Assembly (NCBI GenBank): GCA_026415295.1 | Contig: JAOAHJ010000010.1 | Location: 1 to 64,000 of the forward strand | Length of the DNA: 64,000 nucleotides | Source of the DNA: Spirochaetota bacterium | GTDB taxonomy: Bacteria > Spirochaetota > JAAYUW01 > JAOAHJ01 | Direction: 5' to 3' | In this document: in pieces, positions 54,600 through 62,955 of the stretch | How the letters are laid out: every line of letters starts with the position of its first letter | Position numbering within the stretch: the stretch's first letter is position 1 | Notes under the pieces: model-generated | Seen by the model: only the letters and a program-made list of their open reading frames with translations | Database searches by the model: none | Told to the model about the DNA's origin: nothing | Made by a program: the position numbers and the translations under genes

Positions 54600-55982
54600 A
54601 TGTTAAGATGTTTATTTGCAGGTGTTGCAGGACTTAAAAACCACCAGGTAAGAATGGATGTTATTGGTAACAATATTTCCAACATCAATACTCATGGATT
54701 TAAAAAGAACAGAGTTACTTTTCAGGATCTTTTATATCAAAATTTGGCTGGTGCTGCTGCTCCTTCTGATGAAATTGGTGGTATCAACCCACAACAGGTA
54801 GGTCTTGGAATGAAAATTGCTTCAATCGATACTATATTTACTCAAGGAGCTTTAGAAACTACTGGTAGAAATCTTGATCTTGCAATTATGGGTGAAGGAT
54901 TTTTTATACTTAAAAATGGTGACAAAACTCTATTTTCAAGAAATGGTGCATTTGGAATAGATAAAAATGGAACACTAGTTTATCCTGCAAATGGTTTTAG
55001 AGTTCAAGGATGGAGTTCTAAATTTGAAGGTGGTAAATGGTTCATAAATAATTCAGATCCTATTGGAGATATTATAATTCCTGTTGGTAGCAAATCCCCT
55101 GCCAAAGCAACAGAGACAGTTTGGTATAAATCAAACTTAAATTCAGAAACTCCATTTTTACCCCAGGGAAGAGAACCTACACCTGAAGAAATAGCTCAAG
55201 CTGTTCATAAAACAACTATTGATATATATGATTCTAAAGGTAATGTTCATCAATTACAACTTTCTTTTGAAAGAGTACAAGGAACAGAAAACCAATGGAG
55301 AGTTACTGCTACTTTACTTGATCAACCTGATGTAGTCGTAAATCTTGATGTTCCTGGAAACAATAGAAACAATTCAAATTCAATTATAATTCAATTCAAT
55401 AATGAAGGTGCAATTGTTTCAGCTTCTGATTTACCCTCAGTTGCTGGAGCTCCCTTTGATATCATAACAAATGGCATATTAAATGCAAATGTATCATTTA
55501 CTTTACCTGATGGTCAAAACCAGACTATAAATTTAAATCTAGGTACAGCTGGAAAATATGATGGAATTACTCAATTTGCTTCTCCTACTTCAACAAAAGC
55601 AGTTGATCAAGATGGTTATCCAATGGGATATCTTGAAACATTTATAATAGATAATAAAGGTGTAATAACAGGAATATATTCAAATGGAGAGAAGATTCCT
55701 TTAGGGCAGGTTGCTTTAGCTACCTTTACAAACCCTGAAGGTCTTGAAAAAGCTGGAGATAATATGTTTGTTCAAACTAATAACTCAGGTATTGCTTTAG
55801 TAGGTGCTGCAAATACTGCTGGTAAAGGTTCTTTACAAGCAGGTACTCTTGAAATGAGTAATGTTGATTTGTCAGAAGAATTTACTTCTATGATAATAAC
55901 ACAAAGGGGTTTTGAAGCAAATTCAAGAACTATAGTTACTGGTGATCAGATGATACAAACTATACTTGGATTGAAAAGATAA
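54600..55982 (+). CDS. flgE: FlgE, flagellar hook protein
   Basis: A 460-residue hook subunit. N-terminal rod motif AGVAGLKNHQVRMDVIGNN, then SNINTHGFKK, the central body GEGFFILKNGDKTLFSRNG and the C-terminal MSNVDLSEEFTSMIITQRGFEANSRTI. In spirochaetes a Lys165-Cys178 lysinoalanine crosslink hardens the hook. Here Lys165 is present (GSK) but residue 178 is Ser (YKSNL; codon at 55131-55133 is TCA). The only Cys is residue 4. The strong GGAGAAGG site precedes the ATG. It follows flgD by 65 bases. Confidence 0.97.
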   Translation: MLRCLFAGVAGLKNHQVRMDVIGNNISNINTHGFKKNRVTFQDLLYQNLAGAAAPSDEIGGINPQQVGLGMKIASIDTIFTQGALETTGRNLDLAIMGEGFFILKNGDKTLFSRNGAFGIDKNGTLVYPANGFRVQGWSSKFEGGKWFINNSDPIGDIIIPVGSKSPAKATETVWYKSNLNSETPFLPQGREPTPEEIAQAVHKTTIDIYDSKGNVHQLQLSFERVQGTENQWRVTATLLDQPDVVVNLDVPGNNRNNSNSIIIQFNNEGAIVSASDLPSVAGAPFDIITNGILNANVSFTLPDGQNQTINLNLGTAGKYDGITQFASPTSTKAVDQDGYPMGYLETFIIDNKGVITGIYSNGEKIPLGQVALATFTNPEGLEKAGDNMFVQTNNSGIALVGAANTAGKGSLQAGTLEMSNVDLSEEFTSMIITQRGFEANSRTIVTGDQMIQTILGLKR

Positions 55983-56067
55983 GAAAGTTTACTAAAATTA
56001 AACTAAAAAATAAATATTTTTTGATTAATTTATAATTTTTATTAATTTAATTAATATATAAGGATAT

Positions 56068-56268
56068 TTGATGATCAAATTAACAAAATTAAATGGTGAG
56101 GATTTTTATGTAAATCCTCACCAAATAGAATTTATAGAAAAAGTACCAGAAACTATTTTAAGAATGCTTTCAGGTAAAACTATATATGTTAGAGAATCAG
56201 TAGAAGAAGTTATCGAAAAAATAATAGATTATAGGAAAAAGATAACCTATTTTAAAGATGTTCTTTAA
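56068..56268 (+). CDS. flbD: FlbD, small flagellar protein
   Basis: A 66-residue protein of the FlbD (SwrD) family found between flgE and motA in spirochaetes; the homologue in Bacillus affects motor torque. Features: MIKLTKLNGEDFYVNPHQI, EFIEKVPETIL, LSGKTIYVRESVEEVI. AAGGAT-like site precedes the ATG. It lies 85 bases after flgE. Confidence 0.92.
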   Translation: MMIKLTKLNGEDFYVNPHQIEFIEKVPETILRMLSGKTIYVRESVEEVIEKIIDYRKKITYFKDVL

Positions 56269-56419
56269 CATTTTTTATAAAAAAAATTTTGTTTTTGTGT
56301 TTTAATAATTTTATAAAATTTTATTAAATTACAATATTTTATTAAATAATTAAAATTTATATTATTATTCATTTTATATTATTAACATAAAAAAATTATA
56401 CAATAAAAGTGGGGGAATT

Positions 56420-57199
56420 ATGGATCTTGCAACAATAATTGGTGTAGCTGGTGGATTTGCAATGGTTTTATTTGGTATTATATCTGCAAGAGGCGATATA
56501 AGATTATTTATAGATGTACCATCAATTTTTATTACTTTTGGAGGAGGATTACTTGCCTGTTTAGTTGGAACTCCACTAAAAGATTTTATTAATATAGTAA
56601 AACTAGTAAAACTTGTTGCTTTCGTACAACCTTTTGATCCTGCATCCACTATAAGAATGTTAATTACATTTTCAGAAAAAGCTAGAAGAGAAGGAGTTCT
56701 TGCACTTGAAGATGATATTCAAGAACTTGATGATCAATTTTTGAAAAAAGCTATTCAACTTGTTGTTGATGGTACAGAACCAGAAAAAATAAAAAATATT
56801 CTTTACACAGAAATGGAATACATAAATCAAAGACATCAAGTTGGAATTAATATTTTTTCAGAATTAGATTCTCTTTTCCCAGCTTTTGGAATGATTGGAA
56901 CATTAATCGGACTAATAATAATGCTTGCAAACATGAATAATAAAGCTGCTTTAACCCAAGGTCTAGCAACTGCATTAATAACAACTTTGTATGGTTCAAT
57001 CCTTGCAAACATTATAGCTCATCCATTTTCTACAAAATTAAAAGAGAGAAATGATAAAGAGATGCTTATAAAAGAAATCATGATAGAAGGAACTCTTTCT
57101 ATTCAATCAGGAGAAAATCCAAGACTATTAAAGGATAAATTAATCTCTTTTCTTCCTAATGAATTAAGAGAACAATTGCAGAAAGAACTCGGAGACTAA
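56420..57199 (+). CDS. motA: MotA, stator ion-channel protein
   Basis: A 259-residue inner-membrane stator subunit with four TMs (about 2-22, 32-52, 150-170 and 180-200). Signature parts are ARREGVLALEDDIQELDDQFLKKA, with the charged loop that meets FliG, and SLFPAFGMIGTLIGLIIMLANM. It starts after GTGGGGG. The motB ATG follows its stop codon after three bases, so the pair is coupled. Confidence 0.97.
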   Translation: MDLATIIGVAGGFAMVLFGIISARGDIRLFIDVPSIFITFGGGLLACLVGTPLKDFINIVKLVKLVAFVQPFDPASTIRMLITFSEKARREGVLALEDDIQELDDQFLKKAIQLVVDGTEPEKIKNILYTEMEYINQRHQVGINIFSELDSLFPAFGMIGTLIGLIIMLANMNNKAALTQGLATALITTLYGSILANIIAHPFSTKLKERNDKEMLIKEIMIEGTLSIQSGENPRLLKDKLISFLPNELREQLQKELGD

Positions 57200-57202
57200 A
57201 TT

Positions 57203-57931
57203 ATGCCAAGAGAAAGGAAAAAACCTGAAGAAAAAGGAAAAGCTCCTTCTTGGTTAACAACCTTTGGTGATATGAATAACCTTCTTTTAACATTTTTTGT
57301 ACTTATGTTTACTACTGCTGAAATTGAAGGAGAAAAGATGAGATTAATTTTATCTCCTTTTACTGGAGGTCTTGGACCATTAAAAGGAGGTATGACTTTA
57401 GAAGCAGGACAATTTGCTGAAATGGGAAATAGTATAGAGGCACTTCCTGCACAAGAAAAAGGACAGAAATTATCAACTGCTATAGATAAAGCTATTTCAT
57501 ATCTCTCCCCAGAAATTATTGCAAAAAGAGTTCAAGTAAGATTAGATGAAAGAGGTGTTGTCATAACACTTGGTTCAGATTTTTATTTTAAACCTGGTTC
57601 TGCAGAATTAAATGATGACGCAAAAGAAGTCCTTCAAACTATATATAAAGTTTTACTTATGATTCCAAACTTAATTAAAGTTGAAGGACATACAGACAAT
57701 ACTCCGATTCCATTTGGCTCAAATCTTTTTCAACAATTTAAGGATAATTGGGAACTTTCAGGAGCAAGAGCTTTAGCTGTTTTAAGATATTTAACTGATT
57801 TAGGATTTGATCCTGAAAGAATATCCTATGCTGCTTATGGAGATACAAGGCCTATAGAAAGCAATGATACACCAGAAGGAAGGGCATACAATAGAAGAGT
57901 AGAGATAATAATACTAAGAGAAAGCAAATAA
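57203..57931 (+). CDS. motB: MotB, stator peptidoglycan-binding subunit
   Basis: A 242-residue stator subunit. N-terminal TM about 18-40 with the essential Asp in TTFGDMNNLLLTFFVLMF, then a plug/linker and a C-terminal OmpA-type peptidoglycan-binding domain about 120-240 (FKPGSAELNDDAKEVL, VEGHTDNTPIPF, NWELSGARALAVLRYL, RISYAAYGDTRPI and NRRVEIIIL). The GGAG ribosome site lies inside the end of motA. Confidence 0.97.
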   Translation: MPRERKKPEEKGKAPSWLTTFGDMNNLLLTFFVLMFTTAEIEGEKMRLILSPFTGGLGPLKGGMTLEAGQFAEMGNSIEALPAQEKGQKLSTAIDKAISYLSPEIIAKRVQVRLDERGVVITLGSDFYFKPGSAELNDDAKEVLQTIYKVLLMIPNLIKVEGHTDNTPIPFGSNLFQQFKDNWELSGARALAVLRYLTDLGFDPERISYAAYGDTRPIESNDTPEGRAYNRRVEIIILRESK

Positions 57932-58313
57932 ATATTAATAATAAAAGAAAACATGTCATAATTTTTTAATAAGAATAAAAAATATTTAAATAAAAATATT
58001 ATTAAATAAAAAAACAAGATTCTAATATTTAATTTAATTTTATTTTATTAAAAAATTCAAATTCAATTTTAATTAAATTTTAGATATATATAGTTTATAA
58101 AATTTAATTATTTAATAAATCAATAATATCAACACATTCAAAAATATAACCTATTTGACATTTTATAAATATTATTTAAATTTAAAATATAACGATAATA
58201 AAAATAAATATAAGAACAAATTGTTTTTTGTGTTACTTTTAATTTTTATCTTTTAATAGTTTTTCATATAATATTAAAAATATATTTATTAGATAAATTG
58301 TGGAGGTTATTTA
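57932..58313. other. 382-base gap between motB and fliL
   Basis: Very AT-rich, no open frame. It holds one exact TTGACA (58155-58160) with a weak TAAATT 16 bases on (58177-58182), and AACGATAA at 58191 without a matching -35. A GGAGG site sits ahead of fliL. The gap is the longest within the operon and could hold an internal promoter for fliL-fliM-fliY-fliO. Confidence 0.5.
58155..58182 (+). promoter_or_regulatory. possible internal operon promoter
   Basis: Perfect -35 TTGACA with a 16-base spacer to TAAATT (four of six -10 matches). About 130 bases ahead of the fliL start, within the longest intergenic gap of the flagellar operon. Confidence 0.25.
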
Positions 58314-58886
58314 ATGGCTGACAAATTAGATGATCTCAATAAAGGTGAAGAAGTTTTAGATGAAGAAGAACAAGAAGAAGGTGGTGGAGAAGAAGAGAAA
58401 CAAGCCAAAAAAGGTGTTAAACTAGTAGGCCCTGGATTTATTAAAATAATACTTATTATTATTGGGCTTATACTCTTAATTGCTATATCTGTAACAGTTT
58501 CATATTTTGTTACCAAAAGTATGGTTGAGAAACCACAAATGGAAGCAACTTATGAATCTACTACAGCAAAACTTGAACCTTACAGCACATGGGAACCAGG
58601 GGAATTCTCTATAAATACAGCTGATATTGATGAAGTTCATTTTGTTTCTGTTAAAATTGCTTTAGCTTTTGATAAAAATAATACTATTTTAGCTTCAGAG
58701 CTTGATAGTAGAAAAGCTCAAATTAGAGATATGATAAACAATATTTTAAGCTCAAAGTTTATGAGAGAACTGGTTACAATTGAAGGAAAAAATAATTTAA
58801 AACTTGAAATAAAAAATTCTATTAATAATATTTTAAAAAATGGTAGAATAAGTGATGTTTATTTTATAGACTTTGTTGTTCAATAA
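58314..58886 (+). CDS. fliL: FliL, stator-associated membrane protein
   Basis: A 190-residue protein: acidic N-terminal tail (Glu/Gly-rich, about 10-35), one TM about 43-66, and a periplasmic domain about 90-190 (FSINTADIDEVHFVSVKIALAF, SRKAQIRDMINNILSSKF, EIKNSINNILKNGRISDVYFIDFVVQ) that ends right after the last strand, as FliL does. FliL circles MotB plugs and supports torque. GGAGG precedes the ATG. Confidence 0.95.
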   Translation: MADKLDDLNKGEEVLDEEEQEEGGGEEEKQAKKGVKLVGPGFIKIILIIIGLILLIAISVTVSYFVTKSMVEKPQMEATYESTTAKLEPYSTWEPGEFSINTADIDEVHFVSVKIALAFDKNNTILASELDSRKAQIRDMINNILSSKFMRELVTIEGKNNLKLEIKNSINNILKNGRISDVYFIDFVVQ

Positions 58887-58971
58887 TAATTTTTAAAATT
58901 TTGATATTTTAATGTTTAATTTTTTTATATAAAGTTATTTATATAATACCTATTAAAAGGAAAATAATAAT

Positions 58972-59991
58972 ATGACAGAAGTATTATCTCAGGATGAAAT
59001 AGACCAACTACTGAATGCTATATCAACTGGTGATACTAGTATAGAAACAGTTTCAAAAACTACTGTACAAAAAAAGATAAGAATATACGATTTTAAAAGA
59101 CCTTCTAGGTTTTCAAAAGAACAACAAAGAGCTATAAATATGATTTATGATTCTTTTTCTAGATTTTGCCAAACTACTTTATCAGCTCTTTTAAGAACAC
59201 CTATCCATTTTAGAGTTGCTTCTGTAGATGAGTTAACTTATGAAGAATTCACAAGATCAATTCCTAACCCAACCACTATGGCAATTTTAAATATGGACCC
59301 ATTAAAAGGAAATGCAATTTTTGAAATAGATCCATCAATTTCATTTGCAATTATTGATAGAATATTCGGAGGACAGGGCAAGAGTTTTGAAAATGCAAAC
59401 AGAGAATTAACAGATATTGAGATTGCTGTTATAGAATCTATTATTGTTAAATTATTATCAAACCTAAGAGAAGCATGGGCAAACTTTGTAGATTTAAGGC
59501 CAAGGTTAAGTACTATTGAAACAAACCCATCTTTTGCAACTATTGTTCCCCCTACTGACATGACAATTCTTGTAACTCTAGAATCAAAAATTGGAGATGT
59601 TGAAGGAATGAGTAATTTCTGTTTACCACACTTAACACTTGAACCTATTTTAAATAAATTAACACCTCAAATATGGTTCTCTTCAATTTCAAAAACAACA
59701 ACTGCAGAAAATTTTACAGCATTAAAAAGCAATATAGAAAATGTTCCTGTTGAAATGAGCGCTATACTTGGAACTACCAGACTTAAAATAAAAGATGTAT
59801 TAGAATTTGATGTAAATGATGTAATATTATTAAATAAAGATGTAAAAAGTGACATAGATATTTATGTTGGAGACAAACTAAAATTTAAAGGAAAGCCTGG
59901 TATTCATCAAGGAAACCTTTCAGTTCAAATAACTAAAGTACTTGAAAATAAAGAATTAGATGAAATTTTAACGGAGGATGAAAATGGGTGA
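58972..59991 (+). CDS. fliM: FliM, flagellar switch protein
   Basis: A 339-residue C-ring component. The N-terminal CheY-P binding motif is LSQDEIDQLLNAI. The middle CheC-like domain (about 40-230) has YDFKRPSRFSKEQQRAI, RDLRPRLS-type LRPRLSTIETNP and the C-terminal SpoA domain (about 255-335), VPVEMSAILGTTRLKI, DVNDVILLNKD. Its last eight bases overlap fliY. Confidence 0.97.
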   Translation: MTEVLSQDEIDQLLNAISTGDTSIETVSKTTVQKKIRIYDFKRPSRFSKEQQRAINMIYDSFSRFCQTTLSALLRTPIHFRVASVDELTYEEFTRSIPNPTTMAILNMDPLKGNAIFEIDPSISFAIIDRIFGGQGKSFENANRELTDIEIAVIESIIVKLLSNLREAWANFVDLRPRLSTIETNPSFATIVPPTDMTILVTLESKIGDVEGMSNFCLPHLTLEPILNKLTPQIWFSSISKTTTAENFTALKSNIENVPVEMSAILGTTRLKIKDVLEFDVNDVILLNKDVKSDIDIYVGDKLKFKGKPGIHQGNLSVQITKVLENKELDEILTEDENG

Positions 59992-61042
59992 TCAAGCATT
60001 ATCACAAGATGAAATAGATGCTTTACTTCAAGGCTCTGATGAAATTTTTGAGGATAGTTCCGCTGCTTCTACCTTTCCTGGAACAATTGATTCCCTATCT
60101 GGAGATGATCTTCAAAAACTTAGAAATTTATATCTTGATGTTCTCGATTCACAATCAAATGCTTTGACTACTCTTTTCCAAAAAGATGTTATAATAAGTT
60201 CACCAGTTGTGGAACTTATTAATAAAGACTCATTTATGGATAGGATTCCAGTTCCATTTTTACAAATAAATATTCCATTTACTGAAAATATAGTGGGGGA
60301 AAATATATATATTTTTCTTGAAAATGATGCTATTAAAATTGGTTCCATTATGATGGGGCAAGATGTTGCTGAACTTACTGAAATGCTAATATCCGCAGTT
60401 GCAGAAGCTTCATCTCAACTTGTAGGCAATACACTAACAACTTTTTCAAACAAATATAAAACTCAAATAAAAACTGGGTCTCCATCCCAAATTGTTGTTA
60501 GAAATTATAGTGATGCTATATTACCTCCTGATGAATCTTTTATTTTAATTTCTTATAATATTAAAATAGATAATTATAATTCAAAATTCTATCAAATTTT
60601 ATCATTAAATGCTGCTAAAGGTTTAGTAAATATGAGTTCACCCTCTGTTTCTTTTACTCAACCTCAACCTAAAATGGATAGAATGCAACCATCTTCATCT
60701 TATCAAGCTACAACTCCATCATCTCAACAATTTCAGACAGCCCAATTTTCAAGACTTGAGCCAGTTTTAACTCCAGAGGAAAAAAAGAATATATCTCTTA
60801 TACTTGATGTTGAAATGGAAGTAACAGTTGAACTAGGTAGAACTAAAAAAACTATTAAAGAAATTCTATCTATGGGTGAAGGTACTATAGTTGAGCTTGA
60901 TAGGCTTGCAGGTGAAGCTGTAGATTTATTAGTAAATGGTAAAAAAATTGCAAAAGGTGAAGTAATAGTTATTGAAGAAAACTTTGGATTAAGAATCACT
61001 GAAATATTAAGTAAAAGTGAAAGATTAAATTCTTTGAGTTAA
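59984..61042 (+). CDS. fliY: FliY/FliN, switch protein with CheC-like domain
   Basis: A 352-residue C-ring protein. N-terminal LSQDEIDALLQG copies the FliM CheY-binding motif. The middle part (about 25-210) is CheC-like (LTEMLISAVAEASSQLVGNTLT) and the C-terminal SpoA domain (about 265-350) is FliN-like (LDVEMEVTVELGRTKKTIKEIL, VDLLVNGKKIAKGEVIVI). An ATG six bases upstream directly follows GGAGG, so the ATG at 59984 is the better start. CheY-P dephosphorylation is possible but the catalytic motif was not confirmed. Confidence 0.93.
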   Translation: MGDQALSQDEIDALLQGSDEIFEDSSAASTFPGTIDSLSGDDLQKLRNLYLDVLDSQSNALTTLFQKDVIISSPVVELINKDSFMDRIPVPFLQINIPFTENIVGENIYIFLENDAIKIGSIMMGQDVAELTEMLISAVAEASSQLVGNTLTTFSNKYKTQIKTGSPSQIVVRNYSDAILPPDESFILISYNIKIDNYNSKFYQILSLNAAKGLVNMSSPSVSFTQPQPKMDRMQPSSSYQATTPSSQQFQTAQFSRLEPVLTPEEKKNISLILDVEMEVTVELGRTKKTIKEILSMGEGTIVELDRLAGEAVDLLVNGKKIAKGEVIVIEENFGLRITEILSKSERLNSLS

Positions 61043-61091
61043 TTATTTTATTAATTTAATATTTTTTATTTATAATAATAAGGAGTCTATA

Positions 61092-61724
61092 TTGAAAAAT
61101 TTCACCAATAGTTTTTGCCTATTTTTTTCAAAAAATTTTTTAAATAATAGGAAAGTTTTTATATTATTTTTTATTATTTATATAATATTTTTTTTATTTT
61201 TTAATTTATATGTGTATGGACAGGAAAATAATAATAACTTAGACACTAAATTTAATGAATTAAAAAAAAGTGTTGAAAATCAACAAAATGATCAAAACAT
61301 TAATTTAGAACCTACAAGACTTCCTATTTTAAGAACAATTTTAATTTTAATTGTATTAATTATTATATTTTTTATTTCCCAATATTTTATTAAAAGAAAA
61401 AATATAAATTTAACTATTAATAACCAAATTTCAGAAATTATATATAAAGAACCACTTACAAATAAATCTTTTTTTGGTATAATAAAAATTTTTGATAAAT
61501 ATTTTGCGGCTATTATTGATGAATCGATTAAAATAATATATGAAATAACAAACCAGGAAGAAATAGATACAGCAATATTACTTAAATCTAAAAATACGAA
61601 TCCTAATAAAAGTTTTTTTGAACTAATAAAAAATATTGCAACAGGTTCAAATAACCAAAATTTTGATGGTCTAAAAAAGATTAAAGAAAAATTAAATTCA
61701 ATTAAGTGGAGAAAAAATGAATAA
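61092..61724 (+). CDS. fliO: FliO (FliZ), export-apparatus membrane protein
   Basis: A 210-residue poorly conserved protein. N-terminal signal-like hydrophobic segment about 22-43, a polar linker, TM about 77-97 (LRTILILIVLIIIFFISQYFI), then a cytosolic part. It fits FliO by position after fliY and by architecture; sequence alone would not prove it. TTG start at 61092 with AGGAG ahead. The end overlaps the next gene by eight bases. Confidence 0.75.
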   Translation: MKNFTNSFCLFFSKNFLNNRKVFILFFIIYIIFFLFFNLYVYGQENNNNLDTKFNELKKSVENQQNDQNINLEPTRLPILRTILILIVLIIIFFISQYFIKRKNINLTINNQISEIIYKEPLTNKSFFGIIKIFDKYFAAIIDESIKIIYEITNQEEIDTAILLKSKNTNPNKSFFELIKNIATGSNNQNFDGLKKIKEKLNSIKWRKNE

Positions 61725-62943
61725 TCTCCAACTAAATATTGTTAGGCATAAAGCTAATTCTTATATAATGATTGAAGGTGATCATAATTCAAGTTTATTT
61801 TATATTATTCAAGAAGGAGTAGTTAAAATAAATGATACCGTTTCTAAACTTCTTGGCTACGGTGAACAAACTCTTCAAAAAGGGGACTTCTTTGGGGTTG
61901 TCTCTTCAATGAGCAAATTTCCAAGAATTGAAACTGCTTTTTCTCAAACAGATACTTTGTTGATTGCAATTAAAAATGATCAATTCCCATTATTATTACA
62001 AAAATCTCCAAATATAGCATTAAAAATTATTAAAAAGTTTTCAACAGATTTAAGGCATTATGATGAATATATTGCAAAATCAAATATAAAAAGTAGTGGA
62101 ATGGTTAATGTAAATGAAGAAGATGTATTGTTCAACAATGGCAATTATTATCTTTCAAAAAATAACTATAACTTTGCTTATAGAATTTTTTCAAACTATA
62201 ATTTAAGTTATCCTGAAGGCAAATATAAAAAGCAAGCTAATGAAAAAATAAATCTAGTAAAACCATATATAAATCCTTTATATACAGAACTTAAACTACA
62301 GGGTTTAAATGCTATAGTTCCAGAAAATTTTCTTATTTTCTCAGAAGGGGAAATAGGAGATAAACTATATATAATCCAGAAAGGAAAAATAAAAATTACA
62401 AAAATCATTAACAATAGTGAAATATTAATAGCTGTCTTAAAGGATGGGGACATTTTTGGTGAGATGGCTTTACTTGAAGATAAACCAAGAACAGCAAATG
62501 CTATAACTTCTGAAAAAACAAATCTCTTAGTTGTTGATAGAAAAAATTTTAATTTTATGGTAATTAATCAACCAGCTATGGCTACAAAACTTATAGAACT
62601 TTTATCCGAAAGAATATGGGTTGCTTATAGACAAATACAAAACACATTTATCAATGATCCTATGGGCAAATTATGGGACATGCTATTAATCCAATTGTTA
62701 AAAAATAGAGTACAAATTATTCCTAAAGGACAGTTTCAATGCCCATTTGGAATTAAAGATTTAATAAAAATGGTTGGATTATCTGAGGCTGACTTAACAA
62801 AATATTATAATGAATTAATTGGAACAAAAAAGATAGAAGAAATAAATGGTAATTTATTTATTAAAGATGTATCTATAGTTGAAAAACAAGCTGAATATTA
62901 TAAAAAAATCCTAGAAATTCAGAGCAAAATTAAAAAAAATTAA
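61717..62943 (+). CDS. CRP-like regulator with two cyclic-nucleotide-binding domains
   Basis: A 408-residue protein: CNBD1 about 5-115, a helical TPR-like linker about 125-185 (YYLSKNNYNFAYRIFSNYN), CNBD2 about 195-310 and a winged-helix-like end about 315-395 (CPFGIKDLIKMVGLSEADLTKYYNELIGTKKI). CNBD2 has an intact phosphate cassette (FGEMALLEDKPRTANA), CNBD1 a degenerate one (FFGVVSSMSKFPRIETA). It could be a DNA-binding cyclic-nucleotide sensor. The ATG lies inside the end of fliO, with GGAG ahead, so it is translationally coupled to the flagellar operon; fliP is expected here. Confidence 0.87.
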   Translation: MNNLQLNIVRHKANSYIMIEGDHNSSLFYIIQEGVVKINDTVSKLLGYGEQTLQKGDFFGVVSSMSKFPRIETAFSQTDTLLIAIKNDQFPLLLQKSPNIALKIIKKFSTDLRHYDEYIAKSNIKSSGMVNVNEEDVLFNNGNYYLSKNNYNFAYRIFSNYNLSYPEGKYKKQANEKINLVKPYINPLYTELKLQGLNAIVPENFLIFSEGEIGDKLYIIQKGKIKITKIINNSEILIAVLKDGDIFGEMALLEDKPRTANAITSEKTNLLVVDRKNFNFMVINQPAMATKLIELLSERIWVAYRQIQNTFINDPMGKLWDMLLIQLLKNRVQIIPKGQFQCPFGIKDLIKMVGLSEADLTKYYNELIGTKKIEEINGNLFIKDVSIVEKQAEYYKKILEIQSKIKKN

Positions 62944-62955
62944 AGGAGTTAAAAA

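Noticed and set aside
58191-58198. AACGATAA as a sigma-28 -10 before fliL
   Set aside because: There is no TAAA 13-16 bases upstream, so the box alone is not enough.
59238-59561. 107-codon minus-strand open frame inside fliM
   Set aside because: It is antisense to FliM, with no start signal.
59978-59983. earlier ATG for fliY at 59978
   Set aside because: It directly follows GGAGG with no spacer. The ATG at 59984 has a normal spacing.
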